From NCBI RefSeq assembly GCF_020832325.1, contig NZ_JAFIEU010000019.1, positions 1-64,000 on the forward strand: a DNA stretch of 64,000 nucleotides. Reading direction: 5' to 3'. The notes under the pieces are model-generated. The model had not been told where the DNA came from and did not search any database. It saw only the letters and a list, made by a program, of their open reading frames with translations. Positions 16,894 to 25,800 of this stretch are shown one piece after another. The DNA comes from Lunatimonas sp. (lineage in GTDB: Bacteria > Bacteroidota > Bacteroidia > Cytophagales > Cyclobacteriaceae). The position numbers were made by a program, and so were the translations under genes. Numbering within the stretch: position 1 is the stretch's first letter; each line of letters opens with the position of its first letter.

Positions 16894-18210
16894 ATGATTA
16901 ATGAACGGCTTTTAGCTAATTTTTATATTGCCTTTGAGGCTGTTTTGGCCAACAAAATACGCTCCTTGTTGACAGCGTTGGGAATTATTTTTGGAGTGGC
17001 AGCGGTGATTGCTATGCTGGCGATTGGTACAGGTGCGCAACAGGAAATCATGGAGCAGATTAAGCTGGTGGGGGTAAACAACATTGTGATCCAACCGGTA
17101 GTGCAACAGGTGGAAGAGCAGGTCGATGAAAACAGCCTGTTAGAGATGGAAAGAGCAAAGTTTTCACCTGGACTCAAGCTTCAGGATGTGGAAGCGATAA
17201 AAGCTACGATTCCCGGAATCAAAAAAATCAGCCCCGAAATTGTCTTTGATACCCATATTGTCAAAAGTGGGCTGAGGCGATCTGCGAAGTTGGTGGGAGT
17301 GACGCCGGCCTACTTTGATGTGCTGGATTTCCGGCTAAAGGAAGGACGGATGTTTAGCGAAAAAAACCTCGTAAAGGGTGATGCGGTCTGTATTATCGGG
17401 CGTAGTGTGCAATCCAGGTTTTTCCCAAAGGAAAACCCCATAGGAAAGCGGATCAAAAGCGGAAACCAATGGTTGGAGGTGATTGGTGTGTTGGAAGAGC
17501 GGGTCGTTTCCGAATCCAGTATATCGAAGCTAGGGATCCGGGATTTCAACATGGATGTGTATATTCCGGTTCAAACCATGCTGATACGGTTCAGAAACCG
17601 GGATTTGGTCACCCAGTCGGCCCTGATGGGGTCTGAATCCGGAACTTCCCGTGCTAATTATCACCAACTGGACAAATTGGTGGTGCAAGTAGAGGAAAGC
17701 GAGATGTTGACACCCACTGCCGAGGTGCTTTCCAAGATTTTGGAGCGCAGGCATTTTAATGTGGTAGACTTTGAAATCACCATTCCGGAGCTGTTATTGA
17801 AGCAGCAGCAGCGTACACAGAATATCTTTAACATCGTACTGGGGGCGATCGCCGGCATTTCACTTTTGGTCGGGGGGATAGGGATTATGAACATTATGTT
17901 GGCCTCGGTGATGGAAAGAATAAAAGAAATCGGACTAAGACTTTCGTTGGGAGCAAAAAAATCCGATATTGTAAATCAGTTTCTTTTCGAGGCAGTGATG
18001 ATCAGTATTTCAGGCGGAATCATAGGCGTTATTTTGGGAGTGGTGTTGGCCCACATGGTTTCTACCTTTGCGGAATTTCCGACGGTTATCACGATGCCTT
18101 CGATTATTTTATCGTTTGGAGTGGCTGCCACGGTGGGGTTGGTCTTTGGGATCATGCCAGCCAGAAGAGCCGCGAGTCAGGACCCTATAACTTCCCTTCG
18201 TTATGAGTAA
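16894..18210 (+). CDS. MacB/FtsX-type ABC transporter permease
   Basis: A 438-residue permease: first helix about 17-45 (KIRSLLTALGIIFGVAAVIAMLAIG), a large periplasmic MacB-like domain (about 50-300), then three helices with the FtsX signature (GGIGIMNIMLASVMERIKEIGLRLSLGA). The ATP-binding partner is not fused and not encoded in the operon, so it must be supplied from another locus. ATG at 16894 was chosen; the frame opens at a TTG at 16849, but those 15 residues are unlike the family. The end overlaps the TolC gene by 8 bases. The transported substrate is unknown. Confidence 0.87.
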   Translation: MINERLLANFYIAFEAVLANKIRSLLTALGIIFGVAAVIAMLAIGTGAQQEIMEQIKLVGVNNIVIQPVVQQVEEQVDENSLLEMERAKFSPGLKLQDVEAIKATIPGIKKISPEIVFDTHIVKSGLRRSAKLVGVTPAYFDVLDFRLKEGRMFSEKNLVKGDAVCIIGRSVQSRFFPKENPIGKRIKSGNQWLEVIGVLEERVVSESSISKLGIRDFNMDVYIPVQTMLIRFRNRDLVTQSALMGSESGTSRANYHQLDKLVVQVEESEMLTPTAEVLSKILERRHFNVVDFEITIPELLLKQQQRTQNIFNIVLGAIAGISLLVGGIGIMNIMLASVMERIKEIGLRLSLGAKKSDIVNQFLFEAVMISISGGIIGVILGVVLAHMVSTFAEFPTVITMPSIILSFGVAATVGLVFGIMPARRAASQDPITSLRYE

Positions 18211-19684
18211 AAATTACGGCATTCTTTTCCTTGCCTTTTCGTGTTTTTTGGCGGTTTCGTCAGCTTTTGCCCAGGAGGTCACACAGTTTACATTGGATGA
18301 AATCATTGCCAGGGCAAAGGCCCAGTCTCCCGCAGCGCTTCAGGCGGAGACCCGGCGAGAAAACCTCTACTGGAGTTACCGACTATTCCGCTCCAATTAT
18401 AACCCACAGCTTTTCCTCTCAGGTACCCTGCCTCGTTACAGCCAGGAGTTTGCCAGCGTAACCCAGCCGGACGGTACGGTGGAATTTAGAGAGGTACGCC
18501 AGAATCTGATGGACGTGGAGCTTGGGCTTCGGCAGGAAATTGCAGCTACAGGAGGCACTATTTCCGTCAATAGCAGCACCAACCGGTTTGATAACTTCAT
18601 GGCATCCAATTTTGACCCTCAGACGCGTTGGAGTGGGGTGCCGGTCAATATCAGGTTACAGCAGCCAATTTTTGCTTTTAACCGGCTAAAGTGGGATAAG
18701 CAGATAGAGCCGCTTAGGTACGAGGAAAGTAAGCGGGGCTACGTCGAAGAGATGGAGAATATCGCCCAACGGGTTTCGGCCATGTTTTTTGATTTCCTGG
18801 TTGCCCAAGTGGATCTGGAGATCGCCTCTAAAAATTTAGCGAACTCCGAAGCCATTCTTCAAATTGAACGGGGACGGTACAATATTGGAACGACCTACGA
18901 GGACAAGTTACTACAGGTAGAACTGCAAGTATTGCAAGCCAAACAGGATTTGGCTAGAGCAAGGCTTCAGATGGAGACAAGTTCACTGGCACTAAAGTCC
19001 TATGTGGGATTAAACGAAGCATTAACTATTAATCTCATATTGCCGGCTGACATTCCGTCTTTCGGGATAGATGTCCAAGAGGCGATCGACCGGGCGTTTC
19101 AAAATCGTTCCGATGCCGTTTCGTTTGAAAGGGAAAGGATAGAAGCAGAAAGCATTGTGGCTGCGGCGAGAGGACAACGCTTTCAGATGAACCTGAACGC
19201 TAGCTACGGGTATAATAATGCTGCGTTGGATTTTCGGGAAATTTACACCAATCCTAACACGCAGGCTTTGGTGAGTTTGGGAGTAGGCGTCCCAATTTTG
19301 GACTGGGGCAGAAACAAGGCCCGTATGAGTCAGGCCAAGGCCAACCAAAAACTGATAAACTACACCCTTGATCAGGAAATCATCAACTTTGAGCAGGAGA
19401 TATTTACCAAAGTAAAAAACTTTGAAATGCTCCGCGATCGAATCGCGATTACAGAGCTTTCCGACCAAGTGGCGGATAAGCGGTACGAAATCTCCTTTAA
19501 GCGTTACCAAAATGGCAACGTCACCATCACCGACCTTGGGATAGCGCAGTTGGACAAGGACCAAAACAGGCGAGCCTATATCGAGTCACTTCGGGAGTTT
19601 TGGACTGCCTATTATGAGATGAGGTCGTTGACCTTGTTTGATTTTGAAAAAGGCGAGCTTTTGTATAATCCCACTTTGGAATAG
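18203..19684 (+). CDS. TolC-family outer membrane efflux protein
   Basis: A 493-residue outer-membrane channel subunit with a signal peptide (LAFSCFLAVSSAFAQ). Two long alpha-helical repeats typical of TolC are visible, for example around 180-250 and 375-450. TolC trimers form a beta-barrel in the outer membrane continued by a periplasmic helical tunnel, docking on the adaptor. It overlaps the permease gene by 8 bases (ATGAGTAA) and ends the operon. Confidence 0.88.
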   Translation: MSKNYGILFLAFSCFLAVSSAFAQEVTQFTLDEIIARAKAQSPAALQAETRRENLYWSYRLFRSNYNPQLFLSGTLPRYSQEFASVTQPDGTVEFREVRQNLMDVELGLRQEIAATGGTISVNSSTNRFDNFMASNFDPQTRWSGVPVNIRLQQPIFAFNRLKWDKQIEPLRYEESKRGYVEEMENIAQRVSAMFFDFLVAQVDLEIASKNLANSEAILQIERGRYNIGTTYEDKLLQVELQVLQAKQDLARARLQMETSSLALKSYVGLNEALTINLILPADIPSFGIDVQEAIDRAFQNRSDAVSFERERIEAESIVAAARGQRFQMNLNASYGYNNAALDFREIYTNPNTQALVSLGVGVPILDWGRNKARMSQAKANQKLINYTLDQEIINFEQEIFTKVKNFEMLRDRIAITELSDQVADKRYEISFKRYQNGNVTITDLGIAQLDKDQNRRAYIESLREFWTAYYEMRSLTLFDFEKGELLYNPTLE

Positions 19685-19720
19685 TACTGGATTTCCGTTG
19701 ATTGATAGCTCATTCGATAC

Positions 19721-20146
19721 ATGATTGAAGTTACCTGCGCAGTGATTTGTCAGGGTGGCCTTGTCCTGAGTGTCAGGCGATCCATGCATAAGCCTCGCCC
19801 TGGAAAGTGGGAGTTTCCAGGAGGTAAAGTGAAGGCAGGAGAATCGGAAGCCGATTCGCTGAAACGTGAGATTTTGGAGGAGCTGAATGTGGATATAGTT
19901 ATCGGCGTGAAGCTGATTCCTGTTGACCATTGCTACCCGGACATTCAGATACGACTCATTCCTTTTTTGGCAGAGATCAAGAGCGGGAATATTCGGCTGG
20001 TAGACCATTCCGAGATGGTATGGTTACCGCTGGAAAAGCTGCACGAATTGGATTGGTCGGAGGCAGACTTGGGTGTACTTTCTCAAGTGAAAGCAACTAG
20101 TGTCAGTAGAAGTCTTGCCAAAGGGAGAGATTCAGAAATAATCTAA
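19721..20146 (+). CDS. MutT-like Nudix hydrolase
   Basis: A 141-residue Nudix protein with an intact box (GGKVKAGESEADSLKREILEELNV, residues about 34-57) and the WEFPGG lead-in seen in MutT-type 8-oxo-dGTP pyrophosphatases. It probably cleans the nucleotide pool of oxidised dGTP, or acts on CTP-type substrates as close relatives do. It lies 36 bases after the TolC gene, possibly read from the same transcript. Confidence 0.87.
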   Translation: MIEVTCAVICQGGLVLSVRRSMHKPRPGKWEFPGGKVKAGESEADSLKREILEELNVDIVIGVKLIPVDHCYPDIQIRLIPFLAEIKSGNIRLVDHSEMVWLPLEKLHELDWSEADLGVLSQVKATSVSRSLAKGRDSEII

Positions 20147-20161
20147 GTGCGAATAAACAAA

Positions 20162-20194
20162 CAAGCCCAGCAGAAATAGTTTCCGCTAGGCTTG
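20162..20194. terminator. Hairpin between converging genes
   Basis: CAAGCC at 20162-20167 pairs with GGCTTG at 20189-20194, with AGC/GCT and GAAA/TTTC inside and a TAG loop. There are two single mismatches and only a weak T-run. It lies between the mutT-like gene and the converging barrel-like gene, where a shared terminator is expected. Confidence 0.5.
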
Positions 20195-20229
20195 ATTAGG
20201 TATTAAATATTAGTTGGTTTGGTATTGTA

Positions 20230-20646
20230 CTATCTAAATACGTATTTCAATCCGATTCCAGCCCTGAAATAATTTCCGGAATGTCTCGGAAAAATGGGGC
20301 TGGCCTCCATCATGAAGCCGAAGTGCCGATTGGCAGTGAATGGCTTTATAAATAATCCTAACGGTATTCCCAGATAAAGGTTTTCCCTAGGCTCATTTCC
20401 GAGGTGAAATCCCGAGTAAAAGTTTACATCCTCCCGTTGCACGAAGTTATAACCGAAGGTTCCTTCTATGCCGACCCTCCTTCCAGTAGATACTCGTGCT
20501 TCTCCGAAAATTTTTTGATCCGGATCGGTACCGATGCTGGCAAACGTACTAGAACTAAGTCGATACACACCGGCGCTGATCTGTGCGTTGGCAGTCGCTA
20601 TCCAGCCGAAAAAAAGTAGGGAAGTGATCAAAAGAATCTTGTTCAT
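20230..20646 (-). CDS. Small secreted beta-barrel-like protein
   Basis: A 138-residue protein with a signal peptide (LLITSLLFFGWIATANAQ). The mature part alternates glycine/aromatic-rich beta strands (GVYRLSSS, GIEGTFGYNF, FYSGFHLG, LYLGIPLGLF) and ends in aromatic-basic YVFR, a pattern typical of small outer-membrane barrels, though too short for a full porin. Function unknown. Confidence 0.65.
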   Translation of the reverse strand: MNKILLITSLLFFGWIATANAQISAGVYRLSSSTFASIGTDPDQKIFGEARVSTGRRVGIEGTFGYNFVQREDVNFYSGFHLGNEPRENLYLGIPLGLFIKPFTANRHFGFMMEASPIFPRHSGNYFRAGIGLKYVFR

Positions 20647-20781
20647 ATCAGTTGATTTGTTGTTGTAACGAGGAAAATCAAATTTCTTGCCAAATTCTAG
20701 TGATGTCCCGTGGGTTAGGGAAGGTTTTAGGCCTACAAAATGGGCAGTAATGGCTACAGCAATGGCAAATGATCCGAACGG

Positions 20782-21021
20782 TTAATAAGACTTATTGTCA
20801 CAGAACGGCGGGGTTTTAGTCTGTTGACAGGTGCAAATTGCGAATTCTCCGGTGTGGGTGGGGAAAAATTTCAACGGTTTCATTTCTGATTTTCGATGAG
20901 AGCCATCACAAAAAGGTGAATTGGTACTATGGCCACAGGTGCACCAAGCCGCTCGCAGGGTGGCCTTAAGATGTATTCGCAGAGGCTTGCAGGGGTTATG
21001 GGAGTCATTTGAGGCACTCAT
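20782..21021 (-). CDS. Two-motif CDGSH iron-sulfur protein with a degenerate second site
   Basis: A 79-residue protein with two mitoNEET-like motifs. The first is complete: C27, C29, C38 and H42 in CTCGHSTNSPFCDGSH, the 3Cys-1His ligands of a [2Fe-2S] cluster. The second (C63, C65, C74 in CTCQQTKTPPFCDNKSY) lacks the histidine; Ser78 sits at that position and the protein ends one residue later. The second site is therefore changed or empty. CDGSH proteins work in iron-sulfur and redox handling. It is separated from the upstream MFS gene by a strong terminator. Confidence 0.88.
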   Translation of the reverse strand: MSASNDSHNPCKPLRIHLKATLRAAWCTCGHSTNSPFCDGSHRKSEMKPLKFFPTHTGEFAICTCQQTKTPPFCDNKSY

Positions 21022-21031
21022 TGGCAGATAG

Positions 21032-21068
21032 AAAAAAAGGCAGCCAATCTTCTTGGCTGCCTTTTGTA
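21032..21068 (-). terminator. Strong terminator downstream of the MFS gene
   Basis: A perfect 13-bp stem: AAAAGGCAGCCAA at 21035-21047 against TTGGCTGCCTTTT at 21053-21065, with a five-base loop. A/T tracts on both sides let it act in both directions. On the minus strand it follows the MFS stop codon by 20 bases and precedes the CDGSH gene. Confidence 0.85.
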
Positions 21069-21085
21069 GTTTAGGGGATCTTCAC

Positions 21086-22327
21086 TTAATGTGCAGCTGC
21101 TACACCCACGGGTGCTTTTACATTTTTCTGCCAGAAGAAGAAAATGATGAAAAGGACCACCAGAATACCGGGGAAAGCAACCATGTTAAGGAGGGTTGCC
21201 TGCCCGGCTGCCAATTCCAGTTCTTCGCCTGTTAGGCCTTGCGCAGATTTTGAGGCCATATTACCATCAATCCAACCACCAATAATGGGCTGGAAGATAG
21301 CTGTAGAGAACATACCCACGCCACCGATGATGGACATACCCAGCGCGCCGCTCAGTGGCACGCGCTGCGCCACTGCTCCGATCATAACCGGCCAGAAATA
21401 GCACACACCTAAAGCGAAGATGATCGCTGCAAAGTAGGCAACACCTCCGGTCACTACACTAAAGAGGTAGATTCCGATGGTAGCTAAGATTGCCCCAGAT
21501 AGAAGGACACCTGTTTGGCCCAATTTGGCTACAACTGGTCCAGCAAAGAACCGACCCACGGCCATGATGCCGGTAGTCAACGCAAGGATCAACATCGCGT
21601 TTGCACCGCTTTTGCTCAATACGATATTTACCCACTGTTGTGGTCCGAATTCAGTGATGGCGGTAAGTGCCATGGTGAAAAACAAAAACAAGAAAACGGG
21701 GCTGATCATCGCCTTGAAGTTTTCTGCCAAAGAAGTTACTCCTTCCACTTTTGGCTTGGGGAATGCTTTTCCGTAGAATAGGACTGCGTAGATCACGGTA
21801 GGAATCATCAATACCCACATTTGGGTCTGCCAAGCACCCATCACACCACCCATGGATGTCATAATGTTGGAAATGATCGCTCCTAGCATGATGCCTCCAG
21901 GGAACCACATGTGGAACCTGTTCAACATTTTGTTCATTTTGTCGCCGGAGTACATGTCTGCAATCATGGGGTTACATGCAGCCTCAGTACACCCGTTTCC
22001 GAACCCGATAAAAAGGGTGGAGATCAATAGCGTGGTGTATCCGCCAGCGTAGATGGTGAGCAGGATACCAAGCGTGTGGGCAACAAACGCGACCCGCATA
22101 ATATTGGCAGGTCCGAAGGTGTGATAAACCAACCCTCCGATGATCATGGAAATCGGGAATCCCAAAAACCACATGGAATTGATAAAGCCCAACTGCTCGG
22201 CACTGAGGCCAAACTGCTCTCCAAGTTGGGGAAGAATCCCTGCCCGAATAGCGAACGTAAAGGCGGTGGTGATCAAGGCAAAGCAGCTTCCGTTAAAAAG
22301 CGCGCTTCGGTTAATGTTTTCGTTCAT
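21086..22327 (-). CDS. MFS permease, FucP/NagP-like sugar transporter
   Basis: A 413-residue transporter with about twelve transmembrane segments. It resembles Bacteroidota sugar:proton symporters of the FucP/NagP/GluP group (GFINSMWFLGFPISM, GFGNGCTEAACNPMIAD, FHMWFPGGIMLG). The cytoplasmic linker between the two halves (FPKPKVEGVTSLAENF) is short. It probably takes up a monosaccharide across the inner membrane. Although it is divergent from the NRPS-PKS cluster, its type argues against a role as the natural-product exporter. Confidence 0.85.
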   Translation of the reverse strand: MNENINRSALFNGSCFALITTAFTFAIRAGILPQLGEQFGLSAEQLGFINSMWFLGFPISMIIGGLVYHTFGPANIMRVAFVAHTLGILLTIYAGGYTTLLISTLFIGFGNGCTEAACNPMIADMYSGDKMNKMLNRFHMWFPGGIMLGAIISNIMTSMGGVMGAWQTQMWVLMIPTVIYAVLFYGKAFPKPKVEGVTSLAENFKAMISPVFLFLFFTMALTAITEFGPQQWVNIVLSKSGANAMLILALTTGIMAVGRFFAGPVVAKLGQTGVLLSGAILATIGIYLFSVVTGGVAYFAAIIFALGVCYFWPVMIGAVAQRVPLSGALGMSIIGGVGMFSTAIFQPIIGGWIDGNMASKSAQGLTGEELELAAGQATLLNMVAFPGILVVLFIIFFFWQKNVKAPVGVAAAH

Positions 22328-22553
22328 TGACTTTGGGTTTTGAATGAGTTAGAAAATGTTTTTAGGTTGATTAACTGATTTGTTGCGACAATATAAAAAA
22401 AATTGAACTTACCATCGAAAATAACTATCAAATATTCCCGAAAAATTTGATGGACAAAGTATTTAAATGGTTAAACGCATTGGTAGCCATATTTTTAAAC
22501 TTTTCGGTATACAGATATGCCCCTGATTGGGAATATTTATTCTTTTTGATGCC

Positions 22554-22585
22554 TTAAACGTTTGTAAATTTATGACAACGTTTAA
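22554..22585. promoter_or_regulatory. Candidate operator: two AACGTTT sites in inverted arrangement
   Basis: TTAAACGTTTGT at 22554-22565 is mirrored by ACAACGTTTAA at 22576-22586, which is its reverse complement apart from one missing base. Both cores, AAACGTTT and AACGTTT, are palindromic with a central CG, as in LacI-family operators, and lie 21 bases apart (two helical turns). The site is about 230 bases upstream of the MFS sugar permease, its more likely target. Confidence 0.4.
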
Positions 22586-22764
22586 TAAACTATAAGATTA
22601 GGTTATAATAAAATAGATTAAAATGTATTTTAAATATATAAAAAAACACTTGGTGTTTTAATACAAATATAAAAAAAAAATTAAATAAAAAAAAATCAAT
22701 TAAAATAATATCTATTTTGATTATTTATGTGTAATAAAAAAGTATAATAATTATAAAAAAATAG

Positions 22765-22772
22765 TAATTTTG
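22765..22772 (+). promoter_or_regulatory. Candidate -7 promoter box for the NRPS-PKS cluster
   Basis: TAATTTTG matches the Bacteroidota TAnnTTTG consensus exactly and lies 70 bases before the first codon. The upstream -33 element is obscured by A/T runs. Confidence 0.4.
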
Positions 22773-22841
22773 AAAAATGACGTTAAATAATTTTTTTATG
22801 TCTACGCAGTTTCCTAGCTTTACCCTAATTTATTTTTCTTA

Positions 22842-25800
22842 GTGGCAGAACAGTTAGATATGGAGACAGGAAGAATCAATTTGTTTGTCCACGAAATGGT
22901 GGAACACATGGTTGGGGAGTGGAGTGAGCATGAGGCAGTAGTTTTTCGATCGGAATCACTCACCTACCAGCAATTAGATGCTAAAGCAAATGGTTTTAGT
23001 GGGGAGATATTACGGAGGTTTCCAAGCGAACAGCTAATTGGACTGAGTACCACACGGAATGTGGGCTTAATTGCAGGTATGTTAGGTATTTTAAAGGCAG
23101 GAAAGGCCTATGTTCCGCTGGATCCTAGCTACCCCCAAGCTCGAATTGAACAGATACTGGGCAATGCAAGCCTAAAAACTGTATTATGTTTGCCAGAGGA
23201 AGCTGATTTCTTCAGGTCTTTGGGACTTGATGCCATCCCTTTGACATTGGATCGTTTTGTTTCCCATAGAAATACCACGCCTGAGTTTTCCCAGCCCAAC
23301 GCCTGTATACTGTATACCTCTGGATCCACGGGAATTCCAAAGGGAGTCTGTGTACCACATGCGGGCTTAGTGAATTTTCTGGAGCACCACATTCAAACCT
23401 CAGAGGCTAAAATTGGTTCGAAGTCGGCGCAATTTTGCCATATAGGCTTTGATGTTTCCATGGATGAAATCTTTGTACCACTGGTCACAGGAGGCACTGT
23501 CCATTTACTTTCCGATGAACTTCGTCTGGACTCAAAGGCACTTTTGGATTACATCGTGAAAGAAGAGATAAATCGACTATACCTGCCATTTGTTGAGCTA
23601 CAGTATTTTGCAGAGGAGGCGGTTAGGTCCTCAATCTTTCCGTCCACTTTACAAGAAATCACGACTGCCGGAGAGGCGTTAAAGATCTCTCCCCCTATAA
23701 GGAAGCTTTTTACAAATTTAGAAGGGTGCCGGTTTAACAATAAATACGGGCCTACCGAGACTTGTATTTATGCTACCGAGTACCGGTTGCCCGCAGACCC
23801 TGCTACCTGGGATGAACTGCCCTGTATAGGAAAGCCACTATCCGGTGTGAAAATCCATATGTTGGATGAGAAATTGCAGGAGGTCCCTTTGGGTCATACC
23901 GGCGAAATATGCGTAAGTGGTGTTTCGGTTGCAAATGGCTACCTCAACAATCCGGACCTAACGGCTATGTCGTTTCTCTCTTGGACCGATAGCGATGGCC
24001 AAACCACCAAACTGTATCGCACGGGAGATTTGGGCCATTGGCTGCCAGACGGGAACATACAGTTTGAGGGAAGGCGGGATCAGCAGGTCAAAATCAGAGG
24101 AAATCGCATCGAGGTATCCGAGATTGAAATTTGTCTTATGCAAATGCCATCGGTAAGGCAGGCCGTTGTTGTTGCTAGGGAAGAGATAATTGGGAATAAG
24201 TATTTGGCGGCTTATCTGGTAATGGATGAAGGGGACTTGGAAATAGAGGCCGTGCAGGCGCACCTGAACCGTTCCCTTCCTACTTACATGATCCCCTCCT
24301 TTTTTATTCAGTTGGATGAACTTCCCAAGACTAGTAGTGGGAAAATCGACCGAAAGCAGTTGCCTGTTCCGGTTCATAAGCGGCCCGCTTTAAAGACACT
24401 ATTTCGCAGGCCAAAAACAACGCTGGAAACGCAATTGTCGGAGATTGTTCGCACCGTATTTGGCTTTGATCAGATTGGTGCAGACGATCATTTTTTTGAA
24501 CTGGGGGGCAACTCCCTGCTGGCCCAAAAGGTAGTGGCCGAGATTTATCATCAATTGGGGCGCCGCTTGCCTATCACCAAGCTATACCAGGCTCCAACAG
24601 TGGGAGGAATGGCTGCTTATTTTGAACCACCGTCTCAACAAATAAGTAGCAGGAAAAAGGGACATGCAGCGGGAGATTCTCCCAAAGGTATTGCCATCAT
24701 CGGCATGGCCGGTCGTTTTCCGGGGGCGGATACTGTGGAAGATTTCTGGAGGGTATTGACGAATGGGGAAGAAAGCATTACTTTTTTTGAAGATTCGGAA
24801 CTGGACCCTTCGGTTACCGAGCAGCTTAGGAAAGATCCCTCCTATGTGAAGGCTAGGGGAGTGATCAATGGGGTTGAGTATTTCGATCCGGGATTTTTTG
24901 GCATAAATGCGAAACTGGCTTCTCTGATGGACCCGCAGCAGCGGGTATTTTTACAGGTTGCTTGGGAAGCATTGGAGGACGGAGGCTATTTTCCGCAATA
25001 TGGCCAGGATCAAATCGGTGTTTTTGCTGGCTGTTACACCAATAATTATTACATCAATCATGTAATCCATCACCCTGAACTGATTCAGCAGGTTGGGGCT
25101 TTTCAGGTAGCCACGGTTAACGAAAAAGACTATATCTCTTCCCGAGTGGCCTATCACTTGGATTTGAAGGGTCCTGCGGTAAGTGTATTTTCAGCCTGTT
25201 CCACTTCTCTTTTGGCCATAGCCCAGGCGGTGGAAGCGATACGTTCGCGAAAATGCACCATGGCCCTTGCCGGAGGCGTATCCGTCAGCGCGCCCTATAA
25301 AGTTGGCCACCGCTACGAGGAAGGTTCCATGCTCAGTGCTGACGGGCATTGTAAGCCGTTTCAGAAGGGCTCCACTGGCACGTTGTTCAATGATGGGGCA
25401 GGGGTGGTTTTGTTGAAGGATTTGGAAGACGCTGTCCAAGATGGCGATTTTATCTATGGAGTGATCAAAGGGATCGGTATCAATAACGACGGTGGAGAGA
25501 AGGGGAGCTTTACGGCACCCAGTGCAACCGGGCAGGCAGGCGCTATCCGCATGGCACTGGACGATGCGGAGGTCGACCCTCGGCAGATTCAGTATGTGGA
25601 AGCCCATGGTACGGGCACGCCCATAGGAGACCCGATAGAGGTAGAAGGGCTAAAACTCGCTTTTGGCGTCGATGATCAATTTCAGTATTGTGCGCTAGGC
25701 TCAGTTAAAAGCAATATCGGCCACCTGACTGCAGCAGCAGGAGTAGCAGGTACCATAAAAACTGCCTTGGCACTCAGCAAGAAGTTTATTCCCCGTTCCA

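Larger units (their letters stand above)
22328..22841. other. AT-rich divergent promoter region between MFS gene and NRPS-PKS cluster
   Basis: These 514 bases are strikingly AT-rich, mostly runs of A and T between 22580 and 22800, and hold no gene. They contain an operator-like double AACGTTT site near 22554-22585, a small hairpin AAAACAC-TTG-GTGTTTT at 22643-22659, and a promoter box TAATTTTG at 22765-22772 facing the biosynthetic genes. Confidence 0.75.

Noticed and set aside
21086-22327. MFS gene as the exporter of the NRPS-PKS product
   Set aside because: Its motifs are those of sugar:proton symporters (FucP/NagP-like), and it is divergent with an apparent operator of its own.
22643-22659. 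Hairpin AAAACAC-TTG-GTGTTTT before the NRPS-PKS genes as a terminator or riboswitch
   Set aside because: The stem is short and AT-rich with a three-base loop, in a region full of A/T runs; no further structure supports a switch.
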